The translations under genes were made by a program, and so were the position numbers. Under the pieces are notes generated by a model. It was not told the origin of the DNA, searched no databases, and saw only the letters and a program-made list of their open reading frames with translations. From Parahoeflea alexandrii (lineage in GTDB: Bacteria; Pseudomonadota; Alphaproteobacteria; Rhizobiales; Rhizobiaceae), in assembly GCF_024105735.1 (NCBI RefSeq), contig NZ_JAAAML010000002.1:372001-436000 (forward strand): 64,000 nucleotides of DNA, written 5' to 3'. Below are positions 38,079 to 47,876 of the stretch, piece after piece. Each line of letters opens with the position of its first letter. Within the stretch, counting starts at the first letter, position 1.

Positions 38079-41000
38079 GCCGGGCCGCACCCCGTATTGC
38101 AACCATCCCGCCCGGCGTGGATTTCCTCGCCACGCTTGCCGGGCAGATCATCAACGGCGGGCTGGTCCCCGGCCTCGCCTACAATCCCGAGGATCCGCTG
38201 TCGCTGGCCGGCGCCACGGTATTCGTGCCAACGCGCCGCGCCGCCCGGGTGCTTCGCTCCGAACTCACCGATCTCATCGGCAAGGGCTCGGCGATCCTGC
38301 CGTCGATCCGTCCGCTGGGCGAGACCGACGACGATGCCGGCTATTTCGATTCCGCCGAGCCCGAGACGCTGGCGCTGGATCCGCCGATACCGCCGATTGC
38401 CGCTACTCTGCGCCTTGCCGATCTGGTTCTGGCCTGGAAACGGGCCCTGCCGCAGACTGTCAGGGATCATCTCGGCGGCGTGCCGCTGGTGGCCCCCGCC
38501 AACCCGGCCGACGCCATCTGGCTCGGCCGTGCTCTGTCGGACCTGATCCAGGCGGTGGAGACTGAGGAGTGCGACTTTGCCGGCCTTGATGATGTCGCCT
38601 CCGCGGATCTGCAGCAATGGTGGCAGCTGACGGCGGAGTTCCTGAAGATCGCGCGCGAGTACTGGCCGGCGCTGCTTGAGGAAATCCACCGGTCCAGCCC
38701 GGCGCGGCATCACAATGCGATGCTTGACGTGTTCACCCGCAGCCTCGCCGCATCCCCGGAAGGCCGCCCGGTCATCGTCGCCGGATCGACCGGAACCCGT
38801 CCCTCGACCGCCCGGCTGATTGCCACGGTCGCGCAGCTGCCCCACGGAGCGGTCGTTCTGCCCGGATTGGATCATGCCATGCGGCGCTCGCATTGGCAGG
38901 CGCTGGCCGAGGCTGCCCTGACAAGGCAATCGCCCGATGGCCGCGTCCTGGTCGATGTCGCCATCCGCAGTCACCCGCAATATGGTCTTCATTCCCTGCT
39001 TGGGAGCTGCGGCGTCGAGACCGGCGGGATCGGGGACATCCCGGAGATCGGCGCGCTTTCGCCGGAACTGGAAATGCGCCGCAGGCTGGTTTCGCACGCC
39101 CTGTTGCCTGCGATCGCCACCGAAGCCTGGGGTGAACCGGATTTCCTTCCGGGTCCAGAGGCCATTGCCCCGGGCTTTGAACATGTGAGCCTGATTGAAG
39201 CCGCCAACGAGCGCGAGGAAGCCTCGGCCCTGGCAGCCGCCATGCGCCGCGCGCTCGAACCGCGCCCCGATGTCCCCGAGCCGACGGCGGCGCTGGTCAC
39301 GCCTGACCGTAACCTGGCCCGGCGGGTCGTCACCGAACTGGCCCGCTTCGGCATCGAGGCCAATGATTCCGGCGGCTCGCCGCTGACCTCGAGCCTGCAG
39401 GGCGGTCTCGTCCGGCTCGTCGTGCATGCCGCCTTCGCGCCGGGCGATCCGGTGGCGATCGCGGCACTGCTCAAGCACCCGCTCGCCCGCTTTGGTCTCT
39501 CCGGTCCCGAGGCAAGAGCCCGCGCCGGCTTCATCGAGCGGATTGCCTTGCGTGGCGGCAGCGGGTCGGCCGACATTGAGGAGCTGGAAGCCCTGGTCAG
39601 CAAGCGCGAAGCCGGAAGGCACGAGCGCCATGCGCCCCGGTGGCTGCAGCGTATCGGCGATGATGAGGCCGAACACGCGCGTGATTTCGCCGCACGTGCA
39701 GCCGAGGCTCTCTCACCGCTGAACTCTCTGCTGGTCGAGCGCGCCGGTCCGGGTGTCACCAACGAGATCCCGATCGGCCGGCTTGCTGCGCTGACCGCCG
39801 ACGCCTTGGAGCGGATCTGCATTGATGATACCGGCGCTCTGGAGGCCCTTTGGGGCGACGAGGCCGGGGCCGACCTTGCCGCCGTGCTGCTTGAAACCCG
39901 CGACAGCGGCTCGACGCTGAGCATGACCGGCCACGAATGGATAGGTGCACTCGATGCGCTTGTTTCGGGCCGGATGATCAAGCCGCGCGCCGGCGGTCAT
40001 CCCCGCGCCTTCATCTGGGGCGCGCTCGAAGCCCGGCTCCAGCACGTCGACACCCTGCTGATGGGCGGCCTCAACGAAGGCGTCTGGCCGCAGGCCGGCC
40101 AGGAAGACCCGTTCCTGTCGCGCTCGATGAAGGCCGCCATCGGTCTCGAGCCGCCGGAACGCCGCATCGGCCAGGCGGCGCATGATTTCCAGATGGCGAT
40201 GGGCGCGCCGGAAGTGGTGCTTTCGCGCTCGCACCGCTCCGGCAAGGCGCCGACCGTTGCCTCCCGCTGGCTGCAGCGGCTTCTGGCGGTCATCGGTCCG
40301 CAGCCGGCGGCGTTGCTCAGGTCACGCGGCGAGGCATTGCTTACCCACGCCCGCACGCTCGATCAGGACCCCTCCACGCCCACAGCCTCCCGCCCGGAAC
40401 CGCGCCCGCCGGAAGAGCTGCAGCCAAAATCCTATTCCTTCTCGGAAGTCGGCAAACTGCGGCGTGACCCCTACGCCATTTACGCCCGGCGCATTCTCGG
40501 CCTAGATCCGCTGGAGCCGTTTCTCGCCGATCCCGGACCGCGCGAGCGCGGTACGCTCTACCACGAGATCCTTGAGGCGTTCGTTACCGGAACCGAGCCT
40601 GGCTCGCGCTCATACGAAACTCTTCGCGCGATTGCCGCGGAGCATTTTGCCAGGGCCGGATTGCCGGATGCCACGGCGCTGGTCTGGCGGATGCGCTTTG
40701 AAAAGGCGGCCGAAGCCGTAGCCAACTGGGAAAGCGACACCGCGGCGGGACTGGTCCGTTCGCTGGTCGAAACCCGCGCCAGCCTCGATCTGCCGCTCGC
40801 TGGCCTCAGGCTGACCGGCATGGCCGACCGGCTCGACCTGCGCCGCGACGGAACCGCCTGGATCATCGACTACAAGACCGGCGGCACCCCTTCGCGCAAG
40901 GAGGCCCGCATCCTGCTCGATCCGCAACTGGCACTCGAAGCCTATGCGCTGATCAATGGCGGCTTTAAAGATGCCGGCAGCATGCCGGTCTCCGGGCTCT

Positions 41001-41281
41001 TGTATCTGCGCCTGACCGGCAGGGAGCCTTTCGCCGAACGCATCGATACGGATCCGGATAAACCGGGCCGCGACGAGTTTCTGGGCCCCGCTGATCTGGC
41101 TGCCAAGGCGGTCGAGGAATTCGTCAAGCTGGTCGGCCTGCTCCGGTCCGGCCGGCGCGGCTTCCTGTCGCGCGCCATCCCGCGCAGCGCCCGCGATTTT
41201 GGTGGCGAATACGACCATCTGGCGCGGGTTGCCGAATGGCAGACCGCCGTGGACGGCGATGGAGGCGATGGCGATGACTGA
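38075..41281 (+). CDS. addB: double-strand break repair protein AddB
   Basis: AddB is the second nuclease/helicase-like subunit of the AddAB recombination complex that resects double-strand breaks. From GTG 38075 (VSRAAPRIATIPPG, read as Met) the protein is 1068 residues. An inactivated helicase-like core (VFVPTRRAARVLRSEL) leads to the C-terminal PD-(D/E)XK nuclease domain with WIIDYKTG near residue 930. The frame is open to 37997 but that part is a murU shadow. addA overlaps its 3' end by 8 bases. Confidence 0.94.
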   Translation: MSRAAPRIATIPPGVDFLATLAGQIINGGLVPGLAYNPEDPLSLAGATVFVPTRRAARVLRSELTDLIGKGSAILPSIRPLGETDDDAGYFDSAEPETLALDPPIPPIAATLRLADLVLAWKRALPQTVRDHLGGVPLVAPANPADAIWLGRALSDLIQAVETEECDFAGLDDVASADLQQWWQLTAEFLKIAREYWPALLEEIHRSSPARHHNAMLDVFTRSLAASPEGRPVIVAGSTGTRPSTARLIATVAQLPHGAVVLPGLDHAMRRSHWQALAEAALTRQSPDGRVLVDVAIRSHPQYGLHSLLGSCGVETGGIGDIPEIGALSPELEMRRRLVSHALLPAIATEAWGEPDFLPGPEAIAPGFEHVSLIEAANEREEASALAAAMRRALEPRPDVPEPTAALVTPDRNLARRVVTELARFGIEANDSGGSPLTSSLQGGLVRLVVHAAFAPGDPVAIAALLKHPLARFGLSGPEARARAGFIERIALRGGSGSADIEELEALVSKREAGRHERHAPRWLQRIGDDEAEHARDFAARAAEALSPLNSLLVERAGPGVTNEIPIGRLAALTADALERICIDDTGALEALWGDEAGADLAAVLLETRDSGSTLSMTGHEWIGALDALVSGRMIKPRAGGHPRAFIWGALEARLQHVDTLLMGGLNEGVWPQAGQEDPFLSRSMKAAIGLEPPERRIGQAAHDFQMAMGAPEVVLSRSHRSGKAPTVASRWLQRLLAVIGPQPAALLRSRGEALLTHARTLDQDPSTPTASRPEPRPPEELQPKSYSFSEVGKLRRDPYAIYARRILGLDPLEPFLADPGPRERGTLYHEILEAFVTGTEPGSRSYETLRAIAAEHFARAGLPDATALVWRMRFEKAAEAVANWESDTAAGLVRSLVETRASLDLPLAGLRLTGMADRLDLRRDGTAWIIDYKTGGTPSRKEARILLDPQLALEAYALINGGFKDAGSMPVSGLLYLRLTGREPFAERIDTDPDKPGRDEFLGPADLAAKAVEEFVKLVGLLRSGRRGFLSRAIPRSARDFGGEYDHLARVAEWQTAVDGDGGDGDD

Positions 41282-44200
41282 CGACAGCGGCATGAGCGTC
41301 ATTTCCGACACCACGTTGCGGCAGAACCTCGCCGCGACGCCGACGCTGTCAGCCTGGGTGTCCGCCAATGCCGGGTCAGGCAAAACCCACGTCCTGGCCC
41401 GCCGGGTGATCCGGCTGTTGCTGCGCGGCGCGCGCCCCTCGGCGATCCTGTGCCTGACCTACACCAAGGCCGCGTCGGCCGAGATGTCCAACCGCATTTT
41501 CCGCACACTTGGCGAGTGGGTCCGGCTCGACGATGCCGGGCTGGCCGGCAGGATTGCCGAACTCGAGGGGCGCGAAGCCGAGCCGCACCAGCTGATCCGC
41601 GCCCGTCGGCTGTTCGCCACGGCGCTCGAAACGCCGGGCGGCCTCAAGATCCAGACCATTCATGCCTTCTGCGAGGCCGTGCTGCACCGGTTTCCGCTTG
41701 AGGCCAACATTCCCGGCCATTTCAGCGTGCTTGACGACCAGAAGGCCACTGAGCTGCTGGCCGAAGCCCGCCGCCAGCTGATGTCGACCCAGTCATTCGA
41801 GAACGACCCGGATCTGGCGGCCGCTGTTACCGAAGCGCTCGACACCGGCGGCGAGGCTGGCTTCGACAAGCTGCTTCAAGGCCTCTATGCCCGCCGCCGC
41901 GACTACATGGCCTTCGACGCCAGGGCGCGGACACCGCAAGCGGCCGAGGCCCTGATCCGGGACGCGTTGGGTCTGTTGCCGCAGGAAAACGAGGCTTCGC
42001 TCGTCGAGACCGCCTGGCCGCTCGATGCGCTGCCGGTCGACTACATCCGGGCGGTCTTCGATTTCGCCGGCTCGGCCAAATCATCGACCAAGGCCTATAA
42101 TTTCGCCTACGGATTGCTGGCCGTCGGGTCCGAACCCGAAGCGCGGGAACGGCTGCAGCTGCTCAGGGATGTGTTCTTCACCAAGTCCGGATCGCCGGCC
42201 AGCCTCGGCGGTGTCGCCTCGAAGACGGTTCAGGACCGCTTTCCCGACCTCGCCGACCGCGTCGCCGAGGCCCAGGCCCAGGTGGTCGCCATCTTCGATC
42301 GCCTGGCGCGGCTCAGGATGCTCGCGGCCTCGCTGACCGCTTTCCGGCTGGCGCGGCGCTATCTCGGCGAATTCGAACGGTTGAAAACCCGCCAGGCTCT
42401 GCTCGATTATGACGATCTGATTGGCGCGACCGAGGCGCTCTTGTCAAAAAGCGGCGCCAGCGCCTGGGTCCACTACAAGCTCGACCAGGGTATCGACCAT
42501 GTGCTGGTCGACGAAGCCCAGGACACCGCGCCGCTGCAATGGAACGTCATCGGCGCGCTCTCCGACGAATTCTTTGCCGGCGAAGGAGCCCGTCCGGCCA
42601 TGCGCACGCTGTTCGCGGTCGGTGACGAGAAACAGTCGATCTATTCGTTCCAGGGCGCCCGGCCCGAGCGGTTTGCCGAGGAACGCAGCCGCATCGCGCG
42701 GCTTGCACGGGCGGCCGATGCGGAGTTCGCCGAGGTCTCGCTGCGGGTGTCCTTCCGCTCCTCCACCGAGGTGCTCAAGCTCGTAGACCATGTCTTTGCC
42801 GATGCGGACGCGCTGCGCGGCATGGGCTCGGCCGATGAGCCGGTGATCCATGAGACGGCGCGCATGCAGGCGCCGGGTCTGGCCGAGGTCTGGCCGATGA
42901 TTGCGAAGGAACAGGCCGGCAATGACGAGGACTGGACCGCCGCGTTCGACGAGGTGCCGGAAACCGCGCCCGCCGCCCGGCTCTCCCGCCGCATCGCCGA
43001 TGTGCTCTCCCGCTGGGTCGGTCACGAGCTGATCGAGGACCAGAAATCGAAACAGATGCGGCCGGTGGCGCCGGGCGACATTCTGGTGCTGGTCAGGAAG
43101 CGTGATGGTTTCGTGCCGACGCTGCTGCGCACGCTCAAGGCAACCACCGATATTCCCGTGGCCGGCGCCGACCGCTTGCGGCTGACAGATCACATCGCGG
43201 TGCAGGACCTGATGGCGCTCGGCCGTTTCGTGCTGCTGGGCGATGACGATCTCTCGCTTGCCGCCCTTTTCAAGAGCCCGCTCCTGGATCTGGACGAGGA
43301 TGACCTGTTTGCCGTGACCGCCGAGCGGCCTGATGGGATCTCCGTCTGGCACCGGTTGCAGGAGCTTGCGGAAGCCGAACCGCGTTTCGCCCGGGCGGTC
43401 GAAAAGCTCAAGCGCTGGCAAACCCGGTCGGCGCACCAGCCGCCGCATGATTTCTATGCGGCGCTGCTCGGCCCGGATGGCGGCCGCAAGGCCTATCTCT
43501 CCCGTCTCGGCCATGAAGTCGGCGATGTGCTCGACGAGTTTCTCGGCCTGACGCTTGATCACGAGCAGGCGGGCCTGCCCGGTCTGCAGTCGTTCCTCGC
43601 CATGCTCGAAACCGACACGCCGGAAATCAAGCGTGAGATGGAAGGCCAGTCCGGCGCGGTGCGGATCATGACCGTGCATGCGGCCAAGGGGCTGGAAGCC
43701 CCGATCGTGTTCCTGGTTGATTCCGGCGGCGAGGCCTTCCAGCACAGCCATCAGCCCCGGCTCTGGCTGCTGCCTGCCGCGCCCAAAAGTGAAGAAGCAC
43801 CGTCGATCCCGGTCTGGCTGCCCGACAAGACCCACGAGAACGAGGCGATCGGGCCCGTCCGCGAAAAGATGCGTGAGCAGGCCGAAGAAGAGTATCGCCG
43901 CCTGCTCTATGTCGGCTTGACCCGGGCAGCCGACCGGCTGGTGATCTGCGGTTACCGGGGGCTCCGGGAGGTCAAAACGCCGACCTGGCATTCGATGGCA
44001 TCAGTGGGTCTCGAACGGGCCGTCGTCGAAGCCGGTTACACCGTCTGCGACGGGGTGCATGACGCCGGAGACGAAGCCTTTGAAGTCCGCCGCTTTTTCC
44101 GTACCCGCCCCGCACCGGCGATGCCCGGCACGGCCACTTCGGCAACCGGTCCGACGCCGGCACCTTCCACCGAAGCGATCTCGATTCCGTCCGATCCCCT

Positions 44201-44834
44201 GCCGCCGCCTGCCCGGCTGCCCCGGCCACTGGCCCCGTCCGGTGTCAGCGCCGTGCTCGAGGACAGCGCGGATGTGGCGTCCCGCTCGCCCTTTGCCGAC
44301 GGCCAGGCCGGATCGGCCGCAGCACTGGAACGCGGCAGCATGATCCATCGCCTGCTCCAGGTCCTGCCTTCGGTCCCTGAGACCGAGCGCCAGGCGGTGC
44401 TTTCGCGCTACCTCGCGCGCGCCTTGCCGGAAGCCGAGGCAGCAACGGCCGAGACCATGCAGCGCCAGGTGCTTGCCGTTCTGCAGGATCCGCAATTCGC
44501 GCCGATCTTCGATGCGCCTGGTGAGGCCGAGGTCTCGGTCATGGGCACCTTGCGGGTCAGGGGTGAGGAGCGCGCCGTATCGGGGCGCATAGACCGCATT
44601 GCGCTCGATGGTGACCGTGTTCTGATCATCGACTACAAGACCGGGCTGGCGCCGAGGCCTGGCGAAGATCCCCCGGCCGGCCATATCTCCCAGCTCGCCA
44701 TCTATCGCGCCTTGCTGGCACCACTCTACCCGGGGCGGCGAATCGACGCTGCGCTGGTCTATGTTTCGGCGCCCGTACTGGTCGAAATCCCGGCGTCGAC
44801 CCTGGACCAGGCGCTTGCCGCTCTCGATCAATGA
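41274..44834 (+). CDS. addA: double-strand break repair helicase AddA
   Basis: AddA is the UvrD-type helicase and nuclease of AddAB. From ATG 41274 (MTDDSGMSVISD), with GGAGG 8 bases upstream, the protein is 1186 residues. It has Walker A SANAGSGKTHVLARR near residue 30, CLTYTKAASAEM, the DEAQDTAPLQW Walker B, VGDEKQSIYSFQGA, IMTVHAAKGLEAPIV, and the C-terminal nuclease VLIIDYKTGLAP. Two ATGs just upstream (41259, 41268) are in frame. Together with addB it replaces RecBCD here. Confidence 0.95.
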   Translation: MTDDSGMSVISDTTLRQNLAATPTLSAWVSANAGSGKTHVLARRVIRLLLRGARPSAILCLTYTKAASAEMSNRIFRTLGEWVRLDDAGLAGRIAELEGREAEPHQLIRARRLFATALETPGGLKIQTIHAFCEAVLHRFPLEANIPGHFSVLDDQKATELLAEARRQLMSTQSFENDPDLAAAVTEALDTGGEAGFDKLLQGLYARRRDYMAFDARARTPQAAEALIRDALGLLPQENEASLVETAWPLDALPVDYIRAVFDFAGSAKSSTKAYNFAYGLLAVGSEPEARERLQLLRDVFFTKSGSPASLGGVASKTVQDRFPDLADRVAEAQAQVVAIFDRLARLRMLAASLTAFRLARRYLGEFERLKTRQALLDYDDLIGATEALLSKSGASAWVHYKLDQGIDHVLVDEAQDTAPLQWNVIGALSDEFFAGEGARPAMRTLFAVGDEKQSIYSFQGARPERFAEERSRIARLARAADAEFAEVSLRVSFRSSTEVLKLVDHVFADADALRGMGSADEPVIHETARMQAPGLAEVWPMIAKEQAGNDEDWTAAFDEVPETAPAARLSRRIADVLSRWVGHELIEDQKSKQMRPVAPGDILVLVRKRDGFVPTLLRTLKATTDIPVAGADRLRLTDHIAVQDLMALGRFVLLGDDDLSLAALFKSPLLDLDEDDLFAVTAERPDGISVWHRLQELAEAEPRFARAVEKLKRWQTRSAHQPPHDFYAALLGPDGGRKAYLSRLGHEVGDVLDEFLGLTLDHEQAGLPGLQSFLAMLETDTPEIKREMEGQSGAVRIMTVHAAKGLEAPIVFLVDSGGEAFQHSHQPRLWLLPAAPKSEEAPSIPVWLPDKTHENEAIGPVREKMREQAEEEYRRLLYVGLTRAADRLVICGYRGLREVKTPTWHSMASVGLERAVVEAGYTVCDGVHDAGDEAFEVRRFFRTRPAPAMPGTATSATGPTPAPSTEAISIPSDPLPPPARLPRPLAPSGVSAVLEDSADVASRSPFADGQAGSAAALERGSMIHRLLQVLPSVPETERQAVLSRYLARALPEAEAATAETMQRQVLAVLQDPQFAPIFDAPGEAEVSVMGTLRVRGEERAVSGRIDRIALDGDRVLIIDYKTGLAPRPGEDPPAGHISQLAIYRALLAPLYPGRRIDAALVYVSAPVLVEIPASTLDQALAALDQ

Positions 44835-44894
44835 TCCCGGCCTGTTTGTCACGGCTCGGTGAAGCCGGCCGAAATGCCTTGAATACTTACGGGC

Positions 44895-44922
44895 GAATCA
44901 TCACATTGGACTCATCTGAGTC
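44895..44922. promoter_or_regulatory. palindrome with clustered GANTC sites upstream of trxA
   Basis: GACTCATCTGAGTC (44909-44922) is a perfect 6-bp inverted repeat around TC, and both arms are GANTC methylation sites. A third GANTC (GAATC) lies at 44895-44899. It is 24 bp before the trxA start. It may be an operator or a CcrM-sensitive promoter element. Confidence 0.45.
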
Positions 44923-44945
44923 ATCCATCAAAGGAGTGCCAAACC

Positions 44946-45269
44946 ATGGCAACCGTTAAAGTAGACAGCGCCAATTTCCAGAGCGAGGTGCTCGATTCGA
45001 CAGTACCCGTTGTCGTCGACTTCTGGGCGGAGTGGTGCGGACCGTGCAAGATGATCGCTCCGAGCCTCGAGGAAATCTCCAACGAGATGGAAGGCAGCGT
45101 CAAGGTCGCCAAGCTCAACATCGATGAGAATCCGGAACTCGCTTCGCAGTTCGGCGTTCGCTCGATTCCCACGCTGGCCATGTTCAAGGGCGGCGCCGTC
45201 GCTGACATCAAGGTCGGCGCTTCGCCCAAGACCGCACTTTCGAGCTGGATTTCAGGCGCCATCGCCTGA
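44946..45269 (+). CDS. trxA: thioredoxin
   Basis: A 107-residue thioredoxin, the small disulfide reductant of the cytoplasm. The active site AEWCGPCK has Cys31 and Cys34; the conserved Asp25 (VVVDFW), [13 protein letters not shown] with the cis-proline, and the final helix are present. ATG 44946 with AAGGAG upstream. A hairpin terminator follows. As in other rhizobia it sits between addA and folC. Confidence 0.97.
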   Translation: MATVKVDSANFQSEVLDSTVPVVVDFWAEWCGPCKMIAPSLEEISNEMEGSVKVAKLNIDENPELASQFGVRSIPTLAMFKGGAVADIKVGASPKTALSSWISGAIA

Positions 45270-45295
45270 GGTCGGCTCCTCGCGGCAATTCAATG

Positions 45296-45326
45296 AAACC
45301 CGTCTGGTCAACCGGGCGGGTTTTTT
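45296..45326 (+). terminator. terminator after trxA
   Basis: AAACCCG pairs with CGGGTTT around a 17-base loop, followed by a run of six Ts. It ends the rightward trxA transcript before the convergent folC. The 233 bp from here to folC hold nothing recognisable. Confidence 0.8.
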
Positions 45327-45559
45327 GCTGCCTTCAGTCAGATGCGCAAACCCTTGTGATGCAGGCTTAGAGCCGATCATCTTTAGATTATGGTGGATTG
45401 GTTCTGGTCGAACTACCCGTCTCCGCCAGGCTTGGACGCCTTTTCCGCGCCAGTTTCGGCAAAATCCTCGCAAGATGCGCTGCATCGCGCTTCCGGCTTT
45501 TCCTCGCTGGCAAGCAAAATCCTGTCCATCAAATCGCTTCCAGCTAAAAATGCTCGGCT

Positions 45560-46885
45560 CTAGACCGGCGGCGTGCCGTTGACCCTGAGCACGTCACCCA
45601 GAAGATAGAGCGAACCGCCAATCAGGATCCGTGGAGGCCGTTCGAGGCCGTTCCAGTTCCTGCAGATGGCGGCAATCGCCGTCTCGACATCTTCGGCAGC
45701 TTCGGCGGTCAAGCCCGCCTCGTCGGCTGTATCGGCGAGGAATTCAGGATCGAGCCCCGCCTCGGAATCTGGCACAGGCACGGTGAACACATGCCGTGCC
45801 ATACCGGCAAAGGCTTCGAAATAGCCGACCGGGTCCTTGGTGTTGATCATTCCGGTGATCAGGAACAGCGGTCGGGATTGGCGGTCATTGAGATTGGCCA
45901 TCGCCTCTGCAATGACCTGGCCCGCGCCGGGATTGTGTCCGCCGTCGATCCAGAATTCGACGCCATCCATGGCGCTCTCGACAAGCCGGCCATGAGTGAG
46001 CCGCTCCAGCCGCCCGGGCCAGGAGACATTGACCAGGCCTTCGGCTATGGCGTTTTCGCTCAACGGGAACCCGGCAGCCTTCAACGCCCTTATAGCTGCT
46101 GCGGCATTGGCCTGCTGGTGCCGGCCCGCGAGCTTTGGCAGTGGCAGATCGAGCAATTCGTCTTCATCCTGGTAGGCCAGGCGGCCGTTTTCTTCCAGTG
46201 CAAGAAAATCCTGGCCATAGACGCTGTGCGGGCATCTGTGTCGTTCGGCGGTTTCGACCAGCACCTCGCGCGCCGCCTCCTGGCTTTGAGCGCCGATCAC
46301 CACCGGCGAGCCTGGCTTGATGATGCCTGCCTTCTCCGCCGCGATCAGCTCCACCCTGTCGCCGAGATAGGCCTGATGATCGAGCGAGATCGACATGATC
46401 ACTGAAACCGCCGGATGGGCAATCACATTCGTTGCATCAAACCGGCCGCCAAGCCCGACCTCGATCACGGCGGCGTCCGCGGGATGTTCCGAAAACAGCA
46501 CGAACATGACAGCGGTCAGGATTTCGAAGACGGTGATCGTCTCGCCCTGATTGGCCTCGGCGACCCGGCGGACAGCGTCGGCAAGCACCTCGTCGCCAAC
46601 CAGTTTGCCGCCGCCCTCCGCCCCGATGCGGAACCGCTCGTGCCAGTTGACCAGGTGCGGCGATGTATGAACGTGAACCTTGAGGCCCTGTGCCTCGAGA
46701 ATGGCGCGGCAGAAGGCGCTGGTCGACCCCTTGCCGTTGGTCCCGGCAATGTGGATCACCGGCGGCAGTTTCTCATGCGGGTTGCCCAGCCGCTCGAGCA
46801 ACCGGGTGATACGGCCGAGCGACAGGTCGAAACCCTTCGGATGCAGCGCCATGAGCGCGTTGATTTCCCGTTCGGCAGCCGACAC
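45560..46885 (-). CDS. folC: bifunctional folylpolyglutamate synthase/dihydrofolate synthase
   Basis: FolC adds glutamate to dihydropteroate and to folates. From GTG 46885, which has GAGAGGAG 6-13 bases upstream, the protein is 441 residues. ALHPKGFDLSLGRI near the start, the P-loop IHIAGTNGKGSTSAF near 48-62, VIEVGLGGRFDATN, and WIDGGHNPGAG are the family markers. The frame remains open to 47377, but that extension is antisense-like Arg-rich shadow of accD. It is the last gene of the leftward trpF-trpB-trpA-accD-folC run, 41 bp after accD. Confidence 0.95.
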   Translation of the reverse strand: MSAAEREINALMALHPKGFDLSLGRITRLLERLGNPHEKLPPVIHIAGTNGKGSTSAFCRAILEAQGLKVHVHTSPHLVNWHERFRIGAEGGGKLVGDEVLADAVRRVAEANQGETITVFEILTAVMFVLFSEHPADAAVIEVGLGGRFDATNVIAHPAVSVIMSISLDHQAYLGDRVELIAAEKAGIIKPGSPVVIGAQSQEAAREVLVETAERHRCPHSVYGQDFLALEENGRLAYQDEDELLDLPLPKLAGRHQQANAAAAIRALKAAGFPLSENAIAEGLVNVSWPGRLERLTHGRLVESAMDGVEFWIDGGHNPGAGQVIAEAMANLNDRQSRPLFLITGMINTKDPVGYFEAFAGMARHVFTVPVPDSEAGLDPEFLADTADEAGLTAEAAEDVETAIAAICRNWNGLERPPRILIGGSLYLLGDVLRVNGTPPV

Positions 46886-46926
46886 GACCGCTCCTCTCGC
46901 CGAAGGTCCCGGCTCTTGCTGGAGGT

Positions 46927-47841
46927 TTACTCCGCCGCTTCCGCCGGCACGGTCTCTGCAATGGGTGCGGGAAGCGCTGCCGGTGCCGGCGCATCCATCT
47001 TGAGGAAGATCCGCAGCAGCCGGGCGACGGTCGCCGGGATGTCGTGACGATGCACAACCATGTCGATCATACCGTGGTCGAGCAGATATTCGGAGGTCTG
47101 GAACCCCTCGGGAAGTTTTTCCCGGATGGTCTGCTCGATCACCCTTTTGCCGGCAAAGCAGATTTCCGCGCCCGGTTCTGCCAGGTGAATGTCCCCAAGC
47201 ATGGCATAAGAGGCAGAGACGCCACCGGTGGTCGGATTGGTCAGCACCACGATGTAGGGCAGGCCGGCTTCCTTGAGCATCTCCACTGCGACGGTGGTGC
47301 GTGGCAACTGCATCAGCGACAGAATGCCTTCCTGCATGCGGGCGCCTCCGGACGCCGGGAACATCACCAGCGGGCAATGCCGTGCAATGGCGGCCTCGAA
47401 GGCCTGGATGATTGCCTCACCCGCGGCAATGCCGAGCGAGCCGCCCATGAAGGAGAAATCATGCACGCAGGCAACGATCTCGACGCCCTGGACCTTGCCG
47501 TGCGCGGCAACGACCGAATCCTCGAGGCCGGTCTTGGTCCGGCTGTCGCGCAGCCGGTCGCTGTATTTCTTCGAATCCCGGAACTTGAGCGGGTCCTGCG
47601 GCACCTTCGGTGACGGCAGCAGCTCGTACTTTCCCTCGTCGAACATGTGCTTGAGCCGCGCCTCGGCCGACATCTTCATGTGGTAGCCCGAGGCGGGGAT
47701 CACGAAATGGTTTTCTTCCAGATCATTGTGGAACACCATTTCACCGGTCTCGGGACACTTGATCCAGAGATTTTCGGGCACCTCGCGACGGCCCAGCATC
47801 GAATTGATCTTCGGCCTGACGTAGTTGGTAATCCAGTTCAA
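46927..47841 (-). CDS. accD: acetyl-CoA carboxylase carboxyltransferase subunit beta (no zinc ribbon)
   Basis: AccD and AccA transfer the carboxyl group from biotin to acetyl-CoA in fatty-acid synthesis. The 304-residue protein starts TTG 47841 with GGAG upstream. The crotonase-like core is clear: [54 protein letters not shown]. The E. coli protein carries a four-cysteine zinc ribbon at the N-terminus; here only one of those cysteines remains (LWIKCPETG, then VIPASGYH), as in other rhizobial AccD. The last ~25 residues are Ala/Pro-rich. Confidence 0.96.
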   Translation of the reverse strand: MNWITNYVRPKINSMLGRREVPENLWIKCPETGEMVFHNDLEENHFVIPASGYHMKMSAEARLKHMFDEGKYELLPSPKVPQDPLKFRDSKKYSDRLRDSRTKTGLEDSVVAAHGKVQGVEIVACVHDFSFMGGSLGIAAGEAIIQAFEAAIARHCPLVMFPASGGARMQEGILSLMQLPRTTVAVEMLKEAGLPYIVVLTNPTTGGVSASYAMLGDIHLAEPGAEICFAGKRVIEQTIREKLPEGFQTSEYLLDHGMIDMVVHRHDIPATVARLLRIFLKMDAPAPAALPAPIAETVPAEAAE

Positions 47842-47876
47842 CGCGTTATCTCCGGTTCATACCCAATGTGGGATTG

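Noticed and set aside
38054-39676. 540-codon minus-strand frame across addB
   Set aside because: Antisense shadow of addB; Arg/Gln/Gly-rich with no domain.
42444-43991. 515-codon minus-strand frame across addA
   Set aside because: Antisense shadow of addA, whose helicase motifs are intact on the plus strand.
45327-45559. Gap between trxA terminator and folC
   Set aside because: No frame, strong hairpin or known RNA was seen; left as unassigned.
46886-47377. N-terminal extension of folC by 164 codons
   Set aside because: It overlaps accD on the same strand in another frame, is Arg/His-rich and unlike FolC; the GTG at 46885 has a proper ribosome-binding site.
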